Shown here piece by piece: positions 11,826-24,569 of a stretch of 64,000 nt of DNA (positions are counted from its first letter, which is position 1; each line of letters starts with the position of its first letter). The notes beneath the pieces were generated by a model, which was given only the letters and a program-made list of their open reading frames with translations, was not told the origin of the DNA and made no database searches. A program made the translations under genes and the position numbers. The DNA lies in NCBI GenBank assembly GCA_932521035.1, contig OW051494.1, positions 10,928,004 through 10,992,003 of the forward strand, written 5' to 3'. Source of the DNA: Oscheius dolichura (lineage: Eukaryota > Nematoda > Chromadorea > Rhabditida > Rhabditidae).

Positions 11826-14515
11826 GATGGATTCACTTTGTCCAAAAGCCGTATGGATGGATTCATTTTGCCCAAACGTCGTATGGATGGATTCACTTTG
11901 CCCAAAAGTCGTATGGATGGATTCACTTTGTCCAAAAGTCGTATGGATGGATTCACTTTGTCCAAAAGCCGTATGGATGGATTCACTTTGCCCAAACGTC
12001 GTATGGATGGATTCACTTTGTCCAAAAGTCGTATGGATGGATTCACTTTGTCCAAAAGTCGTATGGATGGATTCACTTTGTCCAAAAGTCGTACGGATGG
12101 ATTCACCTTGTCCAAGAGTCGTATTGACGGATTCACTTTGTCCAAAAGTCGTATGGATGGATTCACTTTGTCCAAAAGTCGTATGGATGGATTCACTTTG
12201 TCCAAAAGTCGTATGGATTTATTCACTTTGCCCAAAAGTCGTATGGATGGATTCACTTTGTCCAAAAGTCGTATGGATGGATTCACTTTGTCCAAAAGTC
12301 GTATGGACTGATTCACTTTGTCCAAAAGTCGTATGGATGGATTCACTTTGTCCAAAAGTCGTATGGATGGATTCACTTTGTCCAAAAGTCGTATGGATGG
12401 ATTCACTTTGTCCAAAAGTCGTATGGATGGATTCACTTTGTCCAAAAGTCGTATGGATGGATTCACTGGGAGTTTTTTACGGAAGAGCTTGAGTTTTTTA
12501 CGGAAGAGTTTGATGGATTCACTTTGTCCAAAAGTCGTATGGATGGATTCACTTTGTCCAAAAGTCGTATGGATGGATTCACTTTGTCCAAACGTCGTAT
12601 GGATGGATTCACTTTGTCCAAAAGCCGTATGGATGGATTCACTTTGCCCAAACGTCGTATGGATGGATTCACTTTGTCCAAACGTCGTATGGATGGATTC
12701 ACTTTGTCCAAAAGTCGTATGGATGGATTCACTTTGTCCAAAAGTCGTATGGATGGATTCACTTTGTCCAAAAGTCGTATGGATGGATTCACTTTGTCCA
12801 AAAGTCGTATGGATGGATTCACTGGGAGTTTTTTACGGAAGAGCTTGAGTTTTTTACGGAAGAGTTTGATGGATTCACTTTGTCCAAAAGTCGTATGGAT
12901 GGATTCACTTTGTCCAAAAGTCGTATGGATGGATTCACTTTGTCCAAACGTCGTATGGATGGATTCACTTTGTCCAAAAGCCGTATGGATGGATTCACTT
13001 TGCCCAAACGTCGTATGGATGGATTCACTTTGTCCAAACGTCGTATGGATGGATTCACTTTGTCCAAAAGCCGTATGGATGGATTCACTTTGCCCAAACG
13101 TCGTATGGATGGATTCACTTTGTCCAAAAGTCGTATGGATGGATTCACTTTGTCCAAAAGTCGTATGGATGGATTCACTTTGTCCAAAAGTCGTATGGAT
13201 GGATTCACTTTGTCCAAAAGTCGTATGGATGGATTCACTGGGAGTTTTTTACGGAAGAGCTTGAGTTTTTTACGGAAGAGTTTGATGGATTCACTTTGTC
13301 CAAAAGTCGTATGGATGGATTCACTTTGCCCAAACGTCGTATGGATGGATTCACTTTGTCCAAACGTCGTATGGATGGATTCACTTTGTCCAAAAGTCGT
13401 ATGGATGGATTCACTTTGTCCAAAAGTCGTATGGATGGATTCACTTTGTCCAAACGTCGTATGGATGGATTCACTTTGTCCAAAAGCCGTATGGATGGAT
13501 TCACTTTGCCCAAACGTCGTATGGATGGATTCACTTTGTCCAAAAGTCGTATGGATGGATTCACTTTGTCCAAAAGTCGTATGGATGGATTCACTGGGAG
13601 TTTTTTACGGAAGAGCTTGAGTTTTTTACGGAAGAGTTTGATGGATTCACTTTGTCCAAAAGTCGTATGGATGGATTCACTTTGTCCAAAAGTCGTATGG
13701 ATGGATTCACTTTGTCCAAAAGTCGTATGGATGGATTCACTTTGTCCAAAAGTCGTATGGATGGATTCACTTTGTCCAAAAGTCGTATGGATGGATTCAC
13801 TGGGAGTTTTTTACGGAACAGTTTGAGTTTTTTACGGAAGAGTTTGATGGATTCACTTTGTCCAAAAGTCGTATGGATGGATTCACTTTGTCCAAAAGTC
13901 GTATGGATGGATTCACTTTGTCCAAAAGTCGTATGGATGGATTCACTTTGCCCAAAAGTTGTATGGATGGATTCACTTTGTCCAAAAGTCGTATGGATTT
14001 ATTCACTTTGCCCAAAAGTCGTATGGACTGATTCACTTTGTCCAAAAGTCGTATGGACTGATTCACTTTGTCCAAAAGTCGTATGGATGGATTCACTGGG
14101 AGTTTTTTACGGAAGAGCTTGAGTTTTTTACGGAAGAGTTTGATGGATTCACTTTGTCCAAAAGCCGTATGGATGGATTCACTTTGCCCAAACGTCGTAT
14201 GGATGGATTCACTTTGTCCAAACGTCGTATGGATGGATTCACTTTGTCCAAAAGTCGTATGGATGGATTCACTTTGTCCAAAAGTCGTATGGATGGATTC
14301 ACTTTGTCCAAACGTCGTATGGATGGATTCACTTTGTCCAAAAGCCGTATGGATGGATTCACTTTGCCCAAACGTCGTATGGATGGATTCACTTTGTCCA
14401 AAAGTCGTATGGATGGATTCACTTTGTCCAAAAGTCGTATGGATGGATTCACTTTGTCCAAAAGTCGTATGGATGGATTCACTTTGTCCAAAAGTCGTAT
14501 GGATGGATTCACTGG
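11826..14515. repeat. Blocks of 21, 10, 12, 10, 5, 8 and 12 monomers
   Basis: Spacers start at 12470, 12826, 13242, 13598 (beta-gamma), 13804 (alpha-gamma) and 14100 (beta-gamma). The 10- and 12-monomer blocks begin with similar series of AAAC and GCC units, as if one block had been copied with small deletions of whole monomers. The 8-monomer block contains GTTGTATGG and GGATTTATTC units followed by two GGACTGATTC units. Confidence 0.92.
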
Positions 14516-17500
14516 GAGTTTTTTACGGAAGAGTTTGATGGATTCACTTTGTCCAAAAGTCGTATGGATGGATTCACTTTGTCCAAAAGTCGTATGGATG
14601 GATTCACTTTGTCCAAAAGTCGTATGGATGGATTCACTTTGTCCAAACGTCGTATGGATGGATTCACTTTGTCCAAAAGCCGTATGGATGGATTCACTTT
14701 GCCCAAACGTCGTATGGATGGATTCACTTTGTCCAAAAGTCGTATGGATGGATTCACTTTGTCCAAAAGTCGTATGGATTTATTCACTTTGCCCAAAAGT
14801 CGTATGGATGGATTCACTTTGTCCAAAAGTCGTATGGATGGATTCACTTTGTCCAAAAGTCGTATGGACTGATTCACTTTGTCCAAAAGTCGTATGGATG
14901 GATTCACTTTGTCCAAAAGTCGTATGGACTGATTCACTTTGTCCAAAAGTCGTATGGATGGATTCACTTTGTCCAAAAGTCATATGGATGGATTCACTTT
15001 GTCCAAAAGTCGTATGGATGGATTCACTTTGTCCAAAAGTCGTATGGATGGATTCACTGGGAGTTTTTTACGGAAGAGCTTGAGTTTTTTACGGAAGAGT
15101 TTGATGGATTCACTTTGTCCAAAAGTCGTATGGATGGATTCACTTTGCCCAAAAGTCGTATGGATGGATTCACTTTGTCCAAAAGTCGTATGGATGGATT
15201 CACTTTGTCCAAAAGCCGTATGGATGGATTCACTTTGCCCAAACGTCGTATGGATGGATTCACTTTGTCCAAAAGTCGTATGGATGGATTCACTTTGTCC
15301 AAAAGTCGTATGGATGGATTCACTTTGTCCAAAAGTCGTATGGATGGATTCACTGGGAGTTTTTTACGGAAGAGCTTGAGTTTTTTACGGAAGAGTTTGA
15401 TGGATTCACTTTGCCCAAAAGTCGTATGGATGGATTCACTTTGTCCAAAAGTCGTATGGATGGATTCACTTTGTCCAAAAGTCGTATGGATGGATTCACT
15501 TTGTCCAAAAGTCGTATGGATGGATTCACTTTGTCCAAAAGTCGTATGGATGGATTCACTGGGAGTTTTTTACGGAAGAGCTTGAGTTTTTTACGGAAGA
15601 GTTTGATGGATTCACTTTGCCCAAAAGTCGTATGGATGGATTCACTTTGTCCAAAAGTCGTATGGACTGATTCACTTTGTCCAAAAGTCGTATGGATGGA
15701 TTCACTTTGTCCAAAAGTCGTATGGACTGATTCACTTTGTCCAAAAGTCGTATGGATGGATTCACTTTGTCCAAAAGTCGTATGGATGGATTCACTTTGT
15801 CCAAAAGTCGTATGGATGGATTCACTTTGTCCAAAAGTCGTATGGATGGATTCACTTTGTCCAAAAGTCGTATGGATGGATTCACTTTGTCCAAACGTCG
15901 TATGGATGGATTCACTTTGTCCAAAAGTCGTATGGATGGATTCACTTTGTCCAAAAGTCGTATGGATGGATTCACTTTGTCCAAACGTCGTATGGATGGA
16001 TTCACTTTGTCCAAAAGCCGTATGGATGGATTCACTTTGCCCAAACGTCGTATGGATGGATTCACTTTGTCCAAAAGTCGTATGGATGGATTCACTTTGT
16101 CCAAAAGTCGTATGGACTGATTCACTTTGTCCAAAAGTCGTATGGATGGATTCACTTTGTCCAAAAGTCATATGGATGGATTCACTTTGTCCAAAAGTCG
16201 TATGGATGGATTCACTTTGTCCAAAAGTCGTATGGATGGATTCACTGGGAGTTTTTTACGGAAGAGCTTGAGTTTTTTACGGAAGAGTTTGATGGATTCA
16301 CTTTGTCCAAAAGCCGTACGGATGGATTCATTTTGCCCAAACGTCGTATGGATGGATTCACTTTGTCCAAAAGTCGTATGGATGGATTCACTTTGCCCAA
16401 AAGTCGTATGGATGGATTCACTTTGTCCAAAAGTCGTATGGATGGATTCACTTTGTCCAAAAGTCGTATGGATGGATTCACTTTGTCCAAAAGTCGTATG
16501 GATGGATTCACTTTGTCCAAAAGTCGTATGGATGGATTCACCTTGTCCAAGAGTCGTATTGACGGATTCACTTTGTCCAAAAGTCGTATGGATGGATTCA
16601 CTTTGTCCAAAAGTCGTATGGATGGATTCACTTTGTCCAAAAGTCGTATGGATTTATTCACTTTGCCCAAAAGTCGTATGGATGGATTCACTTTGTCCAA
16701 AAGTCGTATGGATGGATTCACTTTGTCCAAAAGTCGTATGGACTGATTCACTTTGTCCAAAAGTCGTATGGATGGATTCACTTTGTCCAAAAGTCGTATG
16801 GATGGATTCACTTTGTCCAAAAGTCGTATGGATGGATTCACTTTGTCCAAAAGTCGTATGGATGGATTCACTTTGTCCAAAAGTCGTATGGATGGATTCA
16901 CTGGGAGTTTTTTACGGAAGAGCTTGAGTTTTTTACGGAAGAGTTTGATGGATTCACTTTGCCCAAAAGTCGTATGGATGGATTCACTTTGTCCAAAAGT
17001 CGTATGGATGGATTCACTTTGTCCAAAAGTCGTATGGATGGATTCACTTTGTCCAAAAGTCGTATGGATGGATTCACTTTGTCCAAACGTCGTATGGATG
17101 GATTCACTTTGTCCAAAAGCCGTATGGATGGATTCACTTTGCCCAAACGTCGTATGGATGGATTCACTTTGTCCAAACGTCGTATGGATGGATTCACTTT
17201 GTCCAAAAGTCGTATGGATGGATTCACTTTGTCCAAAAGTCGTATGGATGGATTCACTTTGTCCAAACGTCGTATGGATGGATTCACTTTGTCCAAAAGC
17301 CGTATGGATGGATTCACTTTGCCCAAACGTCGTATGGATGGATTCACTTTGTCCAAAAGTCGTATGGATGGATTCACTTTGTCCAAAAGTCGTATGGATG
17401 GATTCACTTTGTCCAAGAGTCGTATTGACGGATTCACTTTGTCCAAAAGTCGTATGGATGGATTCACTTTGTCCAAGAGTCGTATTGACGGATTCACTTT

Positions 17501-19210
17501 GTCCAAAAGTCGTATGGATGGATTCACTTTGTCCAAAAGTCGTATGGATGGATTCACTTTGCCCAAAAGTCGTATGGATGGATTCACTTTGTCCAAAAGT
17601 CGTATGGATGGATTCACTTTGTCCAAAAGTCGTATGGATGGATTCACTTTGTCCAAAAGTCGTATGGATGGATTCACTTTGTCCAAAAGTCGTATGGATT
17701 TATTCACTTTGCCCAAAAGTCGTATGGATGGATTCACTTTGTCCAAAAGTCGTATGGATGGATTCACTTTGTCCAAAAGTCGTATGGATGGATTCACTTT
17801 GCCCAAAAGTCGTATGGATGGATTCACTTTGTCCAAAAGTCGTATGGATGGATTCACTTTGCCCAAAAGTCGTATGGATGGATTCACTTTGTCCAAAAGT
17901 CGTATGGATGGATTCACTTTGTCCAAAAGCCGTATGGATGGATTCATTTTGCCCAAACGTCGTATGGATGGATTCACTTTGCCCAAAAGTTGTATGGATG
18001 GATTCACTTTGTCCAAAAGTCGTATGGATTTATTCACTTTGCCCAAAAGTCGTATGGACTGATTCACTTTGTCCAAAAGCCGTATGGATGGATTCATTTT
18101 GCCCAAACGTCGTATGGATGGATTCACTTTGTCCAAAAGTCGTATGGATGGATTCACTTTGCCCAAAAGTCGTATGGATGGATTCACTTTGTCCAAAAGT
18201 CGTATGGATGGATTCACTTTGTCCAAAAGTCGTATGGATGGATTCACTTTGTCCAAAAGTCGTATGGATGGATTCACTTTGTCCAAACGTCGTATGGATG
18301 GATTCACTTTGTCCAAAAGCCGTATGGATGGATTCACTTTGCCCAAACGTCGTATGGATGGATTCACTTTGTCCAAACGTCGTATGGATGGATTCACTTT
18401 GTCCAAAAGTCGTATGGATGGATTCACTTTGTCCAAAAGTCGTATGGATGGATTCACTTTGTCCAAACGTCGTATGGATGGATTCACTTTGTCCAAAAGC
18501 CGTATGGATGGATTCACTTTGCCCAAACGTCGTATGGATGGATTCACTTTGTCCAAAAGTCGTATGGATGGATTCACTTTGTCCAAAAGTCGTATGGATG
18601 GATTCACTTTGTCCAAGAGTCGTATTGACGGATTCACTTTGTCCAAAAGTCGTATGGATGGATTCACTTTGTCCAAGAGTCGTATTGACGGATTCACTTT
18701 GTCCAAAAGTCGTATGGATGGATTCACTTTGTCCAAAAGTCGTATGGATGGATTCACTTTGCCCAAAAGTCGTATGGATGGATTCACTTTGTCCAAAAGT
18801 CGTATGGATGGATTCACTTTGTCCAAAAGTCGTATGGATGGATTCACTTTGTCCAAAAGTCGTATGGATGGATTCACTTTGTCCAAAAGTCGTATGGATT
18901 TATTCACTTTGCCCAAAAGTCGTATGGATGGATTCACTTTGTCCAAAAGTCGTATGGATGGATTCACTTTGTCCAAAAGTCGTATGGATGGATTCACTTT
19001 GCCCAAAAGTCGTATGGATGGATTCACTTTGTCCAAAAGTCGTATGGATGGATTCACTTTGTCCAAGAGTCGTATTGACGGATTCACTTTGTCCAAAAGT
19101 CGTATGGATGGATTCACTTTGTCCAAAAGTCGTATGGATGGATTCACTTTGTCCAAAAGTCGTATGGATGGATTCACTTTGCCCAAAAGTCGTATGGATG
19201 GATTCACTGG
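14516..19210. repeat. Older higher-order unit, copy 2, ending in the longest block (75 monomers)
   Basis: Opens with a one-copy spacer (14516). Beta-gamma spacers follow at 15061, 15357, 15563, 16249 and 16905, with blocks of 17, 8, 5, 21, 20 and 75 monomers. It pairs with the stretch starting at 4431: same spacer order and the same CATATGG markers (about 14981 and 16169). The 75-monomer block (16947-19210) contains two similar series of about 35 monomers, each with the AAAC/GCC series, two GTATTGACGG units and one GGATTTATTC unit. It therefore looks like two blocks fused after loss of a spacer. Confidence 0.87.
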
Positions 19211-22200
19211 GAGTTTTTTACGGAACAGTTTGAGTTTTTTACGGAAGAGCTTGAGTTTTTTACGGAAGAGTTTGATGGATTCACTTTGTCCAAAAGCCGT
19301 ATGGATGGATTCATTTTGCCCAAACGTCGTATGGATGGATTCACTTTGCCCAAAAGTTGTATGGATGGATTCACTTTGTCCAAAAGTCGTATGGATTTAT
19401 TCACTTTGCCCAAAAGTCGTATGGACTGATTCACTTTGTCCAAAAGCCGTATGGATGGATTCATTTTGCCCAAACGTCGTATGGATGGATTCACTTTGTC
19501 CAAAAGTCGTATGGATGGATTCACTTTGCCCAAAAGTCGTATGGATGGATTCACTTTGTCCAAAAGTCGTATGGATGGATTCACTTTGTCCAAAAGCCGT
19601 ATGGATGGATTCACTTTGCCCAAACGTCGTATGGATGGATTCACTTTGTCCAAAAGTCGTATGGATGGATTCACTTTGTCCAAAAGTCGTATGGATGGAT
19701 TCACTTTGTCCAAAAGTCGTACGGATGGATTCACCTTGTCCAAGAGTCGTATTGACGGATTCACTTTGTCCAAAAGTCGTATGGATGGATTCACTTTGTC
19801 CAAAAGTCGTATGGATGGATTCACTTTGTCCAAAAGTCGTATGGATTTATTCACTTTGCCCAAAAGTCGTATGGATGGATTCACTTTGTCCAAAAGTCGT
19901 ATGGATGGATTCACTTTGTCCAAAAGTCGTATGGACTGATTCACTTTGTCCAAAAGTCGTATGGATGGATTCACTTTGTCCAAAAGTCGTATGGATGGAT
20001 TCACTTTGTCCAAAAGTCGTATGGATGGATTCACTTTGTCCAAAAGTCGTATGGATGGATTCACTTTGTCCAAAAGTCGTATGGATGGATTCACTGGGAG
20101 TTTTTTACGGAAGAGCTTGAGTTTTTTACGGAAGAGTTTGATGGATTCACTTTGTCCAAAAGTCGTATGGATGGATTCACTTTGTCCAAAAGTCGTATGG
20201 ATGGATTCACTTTGTCCAAACGTCGTATGGATGGATTCACTTTGTCCAAAAGCCGTATGGATGGATTCACTTTGCCCAAACGTCGTATGGATGGATTCAC
20301 TTTGTCCAAACGTCGTATGGATGGATTCACTTTGTCCAAAAGTCGTATGGATGGATTCACTTTGTCCAAAAGTCGTATGGATGGATTCACTTTGTCCAAA
20401 CGTCGTATGGATGGATTCACTTTGTCCAAAAGCCGTATGGATGGATTCACTTTGCCCAAAAGTTGTATGGATGGATTCACTTTGTCCAAAAGTCGTATGG
20501 ATTTATTCACTTTGCCCAAAAGTCGTATGGACTGATTCACTTTGTCCAAAAGCCGTATGGATGGATTCATTTTGCCCAAACGTCGTATGGATGGATTCAC
20601 TTTGTCCAAAAGTCGTATGGATGGATTCACTTTGCCCAAAAGTCGTATGGATGGATTCACTTTGTCCAAAAGTCGTATGGATGGATTCACTTTGTCCAAA
20701 AGCCGTATGGATGGATTCACTTTGCCCAAACGTCGTATGGATGGATTCACTTTGTCCAAAAGTCGTATGGATGGATTCACTTTGTCCAAAAGTCGTATGG
20801 ATGGATTCACTTTGTCCAAAAGTCGTACGGATGGATTCACCTTGTCCAAGAGTCGTATTGACGGATTCACTTTGTCCAAAAGTCGTATGGATGGATTCAC
20901 TTTGTCCAAAAGTCGTATGGATGGATTCACTTTGTCCAAAAGTCGTATGGATTTATTCACTTTGCCCAAAAGTCGTATGGATGGATTCACTTTGTCCAAA
21001 AGTCGTATGGATGGATTCACTTTGTCCAAAAGTCGTATGGACTGATTCACTTTGTCCAAAAGTCGTATGGATGGATTCACTTTGTCCAAAAGTCGTATGG
21101 ATGGATTCACTTTGTCCAAAAGTCGTATGGATGGATTCACTTTGTCCAAAAGTCGTATGGATGGATTCACTTTGTCCAAAAGTCGTATGGATGGATTCAC
21201 TGGGAGTTTTTTACGGAAGAGCTTGAGTTTTTTACGGAAGAGTTTGATGGATTCACTTTGTCCAAAAGTCGTATGGATGGATTCACTTTGTCCAAAAGTC
21301 GTATGGATGGATTCACTTTGTCCAAACGTCGTATGGATGGATTCACTTTGTCCAAAAGCCGTATGGATGGATTCACTTTGCCCAAACGTCGTATGGATGG
21401 ATTCACTTTGTCCAAACGTCGTATGGATGGATTCACTTTGTCCAAAAGTCGTATGGATGGATTCACTTTGTCCAAAAGTCGTATGGATGGATTCACTTTG
21501 TCCAAACGTCGTATGGATGGATTCACTTTGTCCAAAAGCCGTATGGATGGATTCACTTTGCCCAAACGTCGTATGGATGGATTCACTTTGTCCAAAAGTC
21601 GTATGGATGGATTCACTTTGTCCAAAAGTCGTATGGATGGATTCACTTTGTCCAAAAGTCGTATGGATGGATTCACTTTGTCCAAAAGTCGTATGGATGG
21701 ATTCACTGGGAGTTTTTTACGGAAGAGCTTGAGTTTTTTACGGAAGAGTTTGATGGATTCACTTTGTCCAAAAGTCGTATGGATGGATTCACTTTGTCCA
21801 AAAGTCGTATGGATGGATTCACTTTGTCCAAAAGTCGTATGGATGGATTCACTTTGTCCAAACGTCGTATGGATGGATTCACTTTGTCCAAAAGCCGTAT
21901 GGATGGATTCACTTTGCCCAAACGTCGTATGGATGGATTCACTTTGTCCAAAAGTCGTATGGATGGATTCACTTTGTCCAAAAGTCGTATGGATTTATTC
22001 ACTTTGCCCAAAAGTCGTATGGATGGATTCACTTTGTCCAAAAGTCGTATGGATGGATTCACTTTGTCCAAAAGTCGTATGGACTGATTCACTTTGTCCA
22101 AAAGTCGTATGGATGGATTCACTTTGTCCAAAAGTCGTATGGATGGATTCACTTTGTCCAAAAGTCGTATGGATGGATTCACTTTGTCCAAAAGTCGTAT

Positions 22201-24569
22201 GGATGGATTCACTTTGTCCAAAAGTCGTATGGATGGATTCACTGGGAGTTTTTTACGGAAGAGCTTGAGTTTTTTACGGAAGAGTTTGATGGATTCACTT
22301 TGTCCAAAAGTCGTATGGATGGATTCACTTTGTCCAAAAGTCGTATGGATGGATTCACTTTGTCCAAAAGTCGTATGGATGGATTCACTTTGTCCAAAAG
22401 TCGTATGGATGGATTCACTTTGTCCAAAAGTCGTATGGATGGATTCACTGGGAGTTTTTTACGGAACAGTTTGAGTTTTTTACGGAAGAGTTTGATGGAT
22501 TCACTTTGTCCAAAAGTCGTATGGATGGATTCACTTTGTCCAAAAGTCGTATGGATGGATTCACTTTGTCCAAAAGTCGTATGGATGGATTCACTTTGCC
22601 CAAAAGTTGTATGGATGGATTCACTTTGTCCAAAAGTCGTATGGATGGATTCACTTTGTCCAAGAGTCGTATTGACGGATTCACTTTGTCCAAAAGTCGT
22701 ATGGATGGATTCACTTTGTCCAAGAGTCGTATTGACGGATTCACTTTGTCCAAAAGTCGTATGGATGGATTCACTTTGTCCAAAAGTCGTATGGATGGAT
22801 TCACTTTGCCCAAAAGTCGTATGGATGGATTCACTTTGTCCAAAAGTCGTATGGATGGATTCACTTTGTCCAAAAGTCGTATGGATGGATTCACTTTGTC
22901 CAAAAGTCGTATGGATGGATTCACTTTGTCCAAAAGTCGTATGGATTTATTCACTTTGCCCAAAAGTCGTATGGATGGATTCACTTTGTCCAAAAGTCGT
23001 ATGGATGGATTCACTTTGTCCAAAAGTCGTATGGATGGATTCACTTTGTCCAAAAGTCGTATGGATGGATTCACTTTGTCCAAAAGTCGTATGGATGGAT
23101 TCACTGGGAGTTTTTTACGGAAGAGCTTGAGTTTTTTACGGAAGAGTTTGATGGATTCACTTTGTCCAAAAGTCGTATGGATGGATTCACTTTGTCCAAA
23201 AGTCGTATGGATGGATTCACTTTGTCCAAAAGTCGTATGGATGGATTCACTTTGTCCAAAAGTCGTATGGATGGATTCACTGGGAGTTTTTTACGGAAGA
23301 GCTTGAGTTTTTTACGGAAGAGTTTGATGGATTCACTTTGTCCAAAAGTCGTATGGATGGATTCACTTTGTCCAAAAGTCGTATGGATGGATTCACTTTG
23401 TCCAAACGTCGTATGGATGGATTCACTTTGTCCAAAAGCCGTATGGATGGATTCACTTTGCCCAAACGTCGTATGGATGGATTCACTTTGTCCAAACGTC
23501 GTATGGATGGATTCACTTTGTCCAAAAGTCGTATGGATGGATTCACTTTGTCCAAAAGTCGTATGGATGGATTCACTTTGTCCAAAAGTCGTATGGATGG
23601 ATTCACTTTGTCCAAAAGTCGTATGGATGGATTCACTTTGTCCAAACGTCGTATGGATGGATTCACTTTGTCCAAAAGCCGTATGGATGGATTCACTTTG
23701 CCCAAACGTCGTATGGATGGATTCACTTTGTCCAAACGTCGTATGGATGGATTCACTTTGTCCAAAAGTCGTATGGATGGATTCACTTTGTCCAAAAGTC
23801 GTATGGATGGATTCACTTTGTCCAAACGTCGTATGGATGGATTCACTTTGTCCAAAAGCCGTATGGATGGATTCACTTTGCCCAAACGTCGTATGGATGG
23901 ATTCACTTTGTCCAAAAGTCGTATGGATGGATTCACTTTGTCCAAAAGTCGTATGGATGGATTCACTTTGTCCAAGAGTCGTATTGACGGATTCACTTTG
24001 TCCAAAAGTCGTATGGATGGATTCACTTTGTCCAAGAGTCGTATTGACGGATTCACTTTGTCCAAAAGTCGTATGGATGGATTCACTTTGTCCAAAAGTC
24101 GTATGGATGGATTCACTTTGCCCAAAAGTCGTATGGATGGATTCACTTTGTCCAAAAGTCGTATGGATGGATTCACTTTGTCCAAAAGTCGTATGGATGG
24201 ATTCACTTTGTCCAAAAGTCGTATGGATGGATTCACTTTGTCCAAAAGTCGTATGGATTTATTCACTTTGCCCAAAAGTCGTATGGATGGATTCACTTTG
24301 TCCAAAAGTCGTATGGATGGATTCACTTTGTCCAAAAGTCGTATGGATGGATTCACTTTGCCCAAAAGTCGTATGGATGGATTCACTTTGTCCAAAAGTC
24401 GTATGGATGGATTCACTTTGTCCAAGAGTCGTATTGACGGATTCACTTTGTCCAAAAGTCGTATGGATGGATTCACTTTGTCCAAAAGTCGTATGGATGG
24501 ATTCACTTTGTCCAAAAGTCGTATGGATGGATTCACTTTGCCCAAAAGTCGTATGGATGGATTCACTGG
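19211..24569. repeat. 5,359-bp higher-order repeat, copy 1
   Basis: Starts at an alpha-beta-gamma spacer. Spacers follow at 20098, 21204, 21710, 22246 (beta-gamma), 22452 (alpha-gamma), 23108 and 23284 (beta-gamma). Blocks hold 27, 35, 15, 16, 5, 20, 4 and 41 monomers. All spacers up to 23284 recur exactly 5,359 bp further right, and I saw no base difference by eye in the parts I compared. The same register continues leftward into the 75-monomer block to about 18.17 kb, so the duplicated segment does not begin exactly at the spacer. Confidence 0.93.
21204..23107. repeat. 1,904-bp module (15-16-5-20 monomers), copy 1
   Basis: Four blocks of 15, 16, 5 and 20 monomers, each preceded by a spacer: beta-gamma, beta-gamma, beta-gamma and alpha-gamma. 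The 15-block carries two AAAC/GCC/AAAC series. The 16-block carries one such series plus one GGATTTATTC and one GGACTGATTC unit. The 5-block is all consensus. The 20-block carries a GTTGTATGG unit, two GTATTGACGG units and one GGATTTATTC unit. Six copies in the window have exactly this length and order, making it the basic amplified unit of the centre. Confidence 0.95.
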
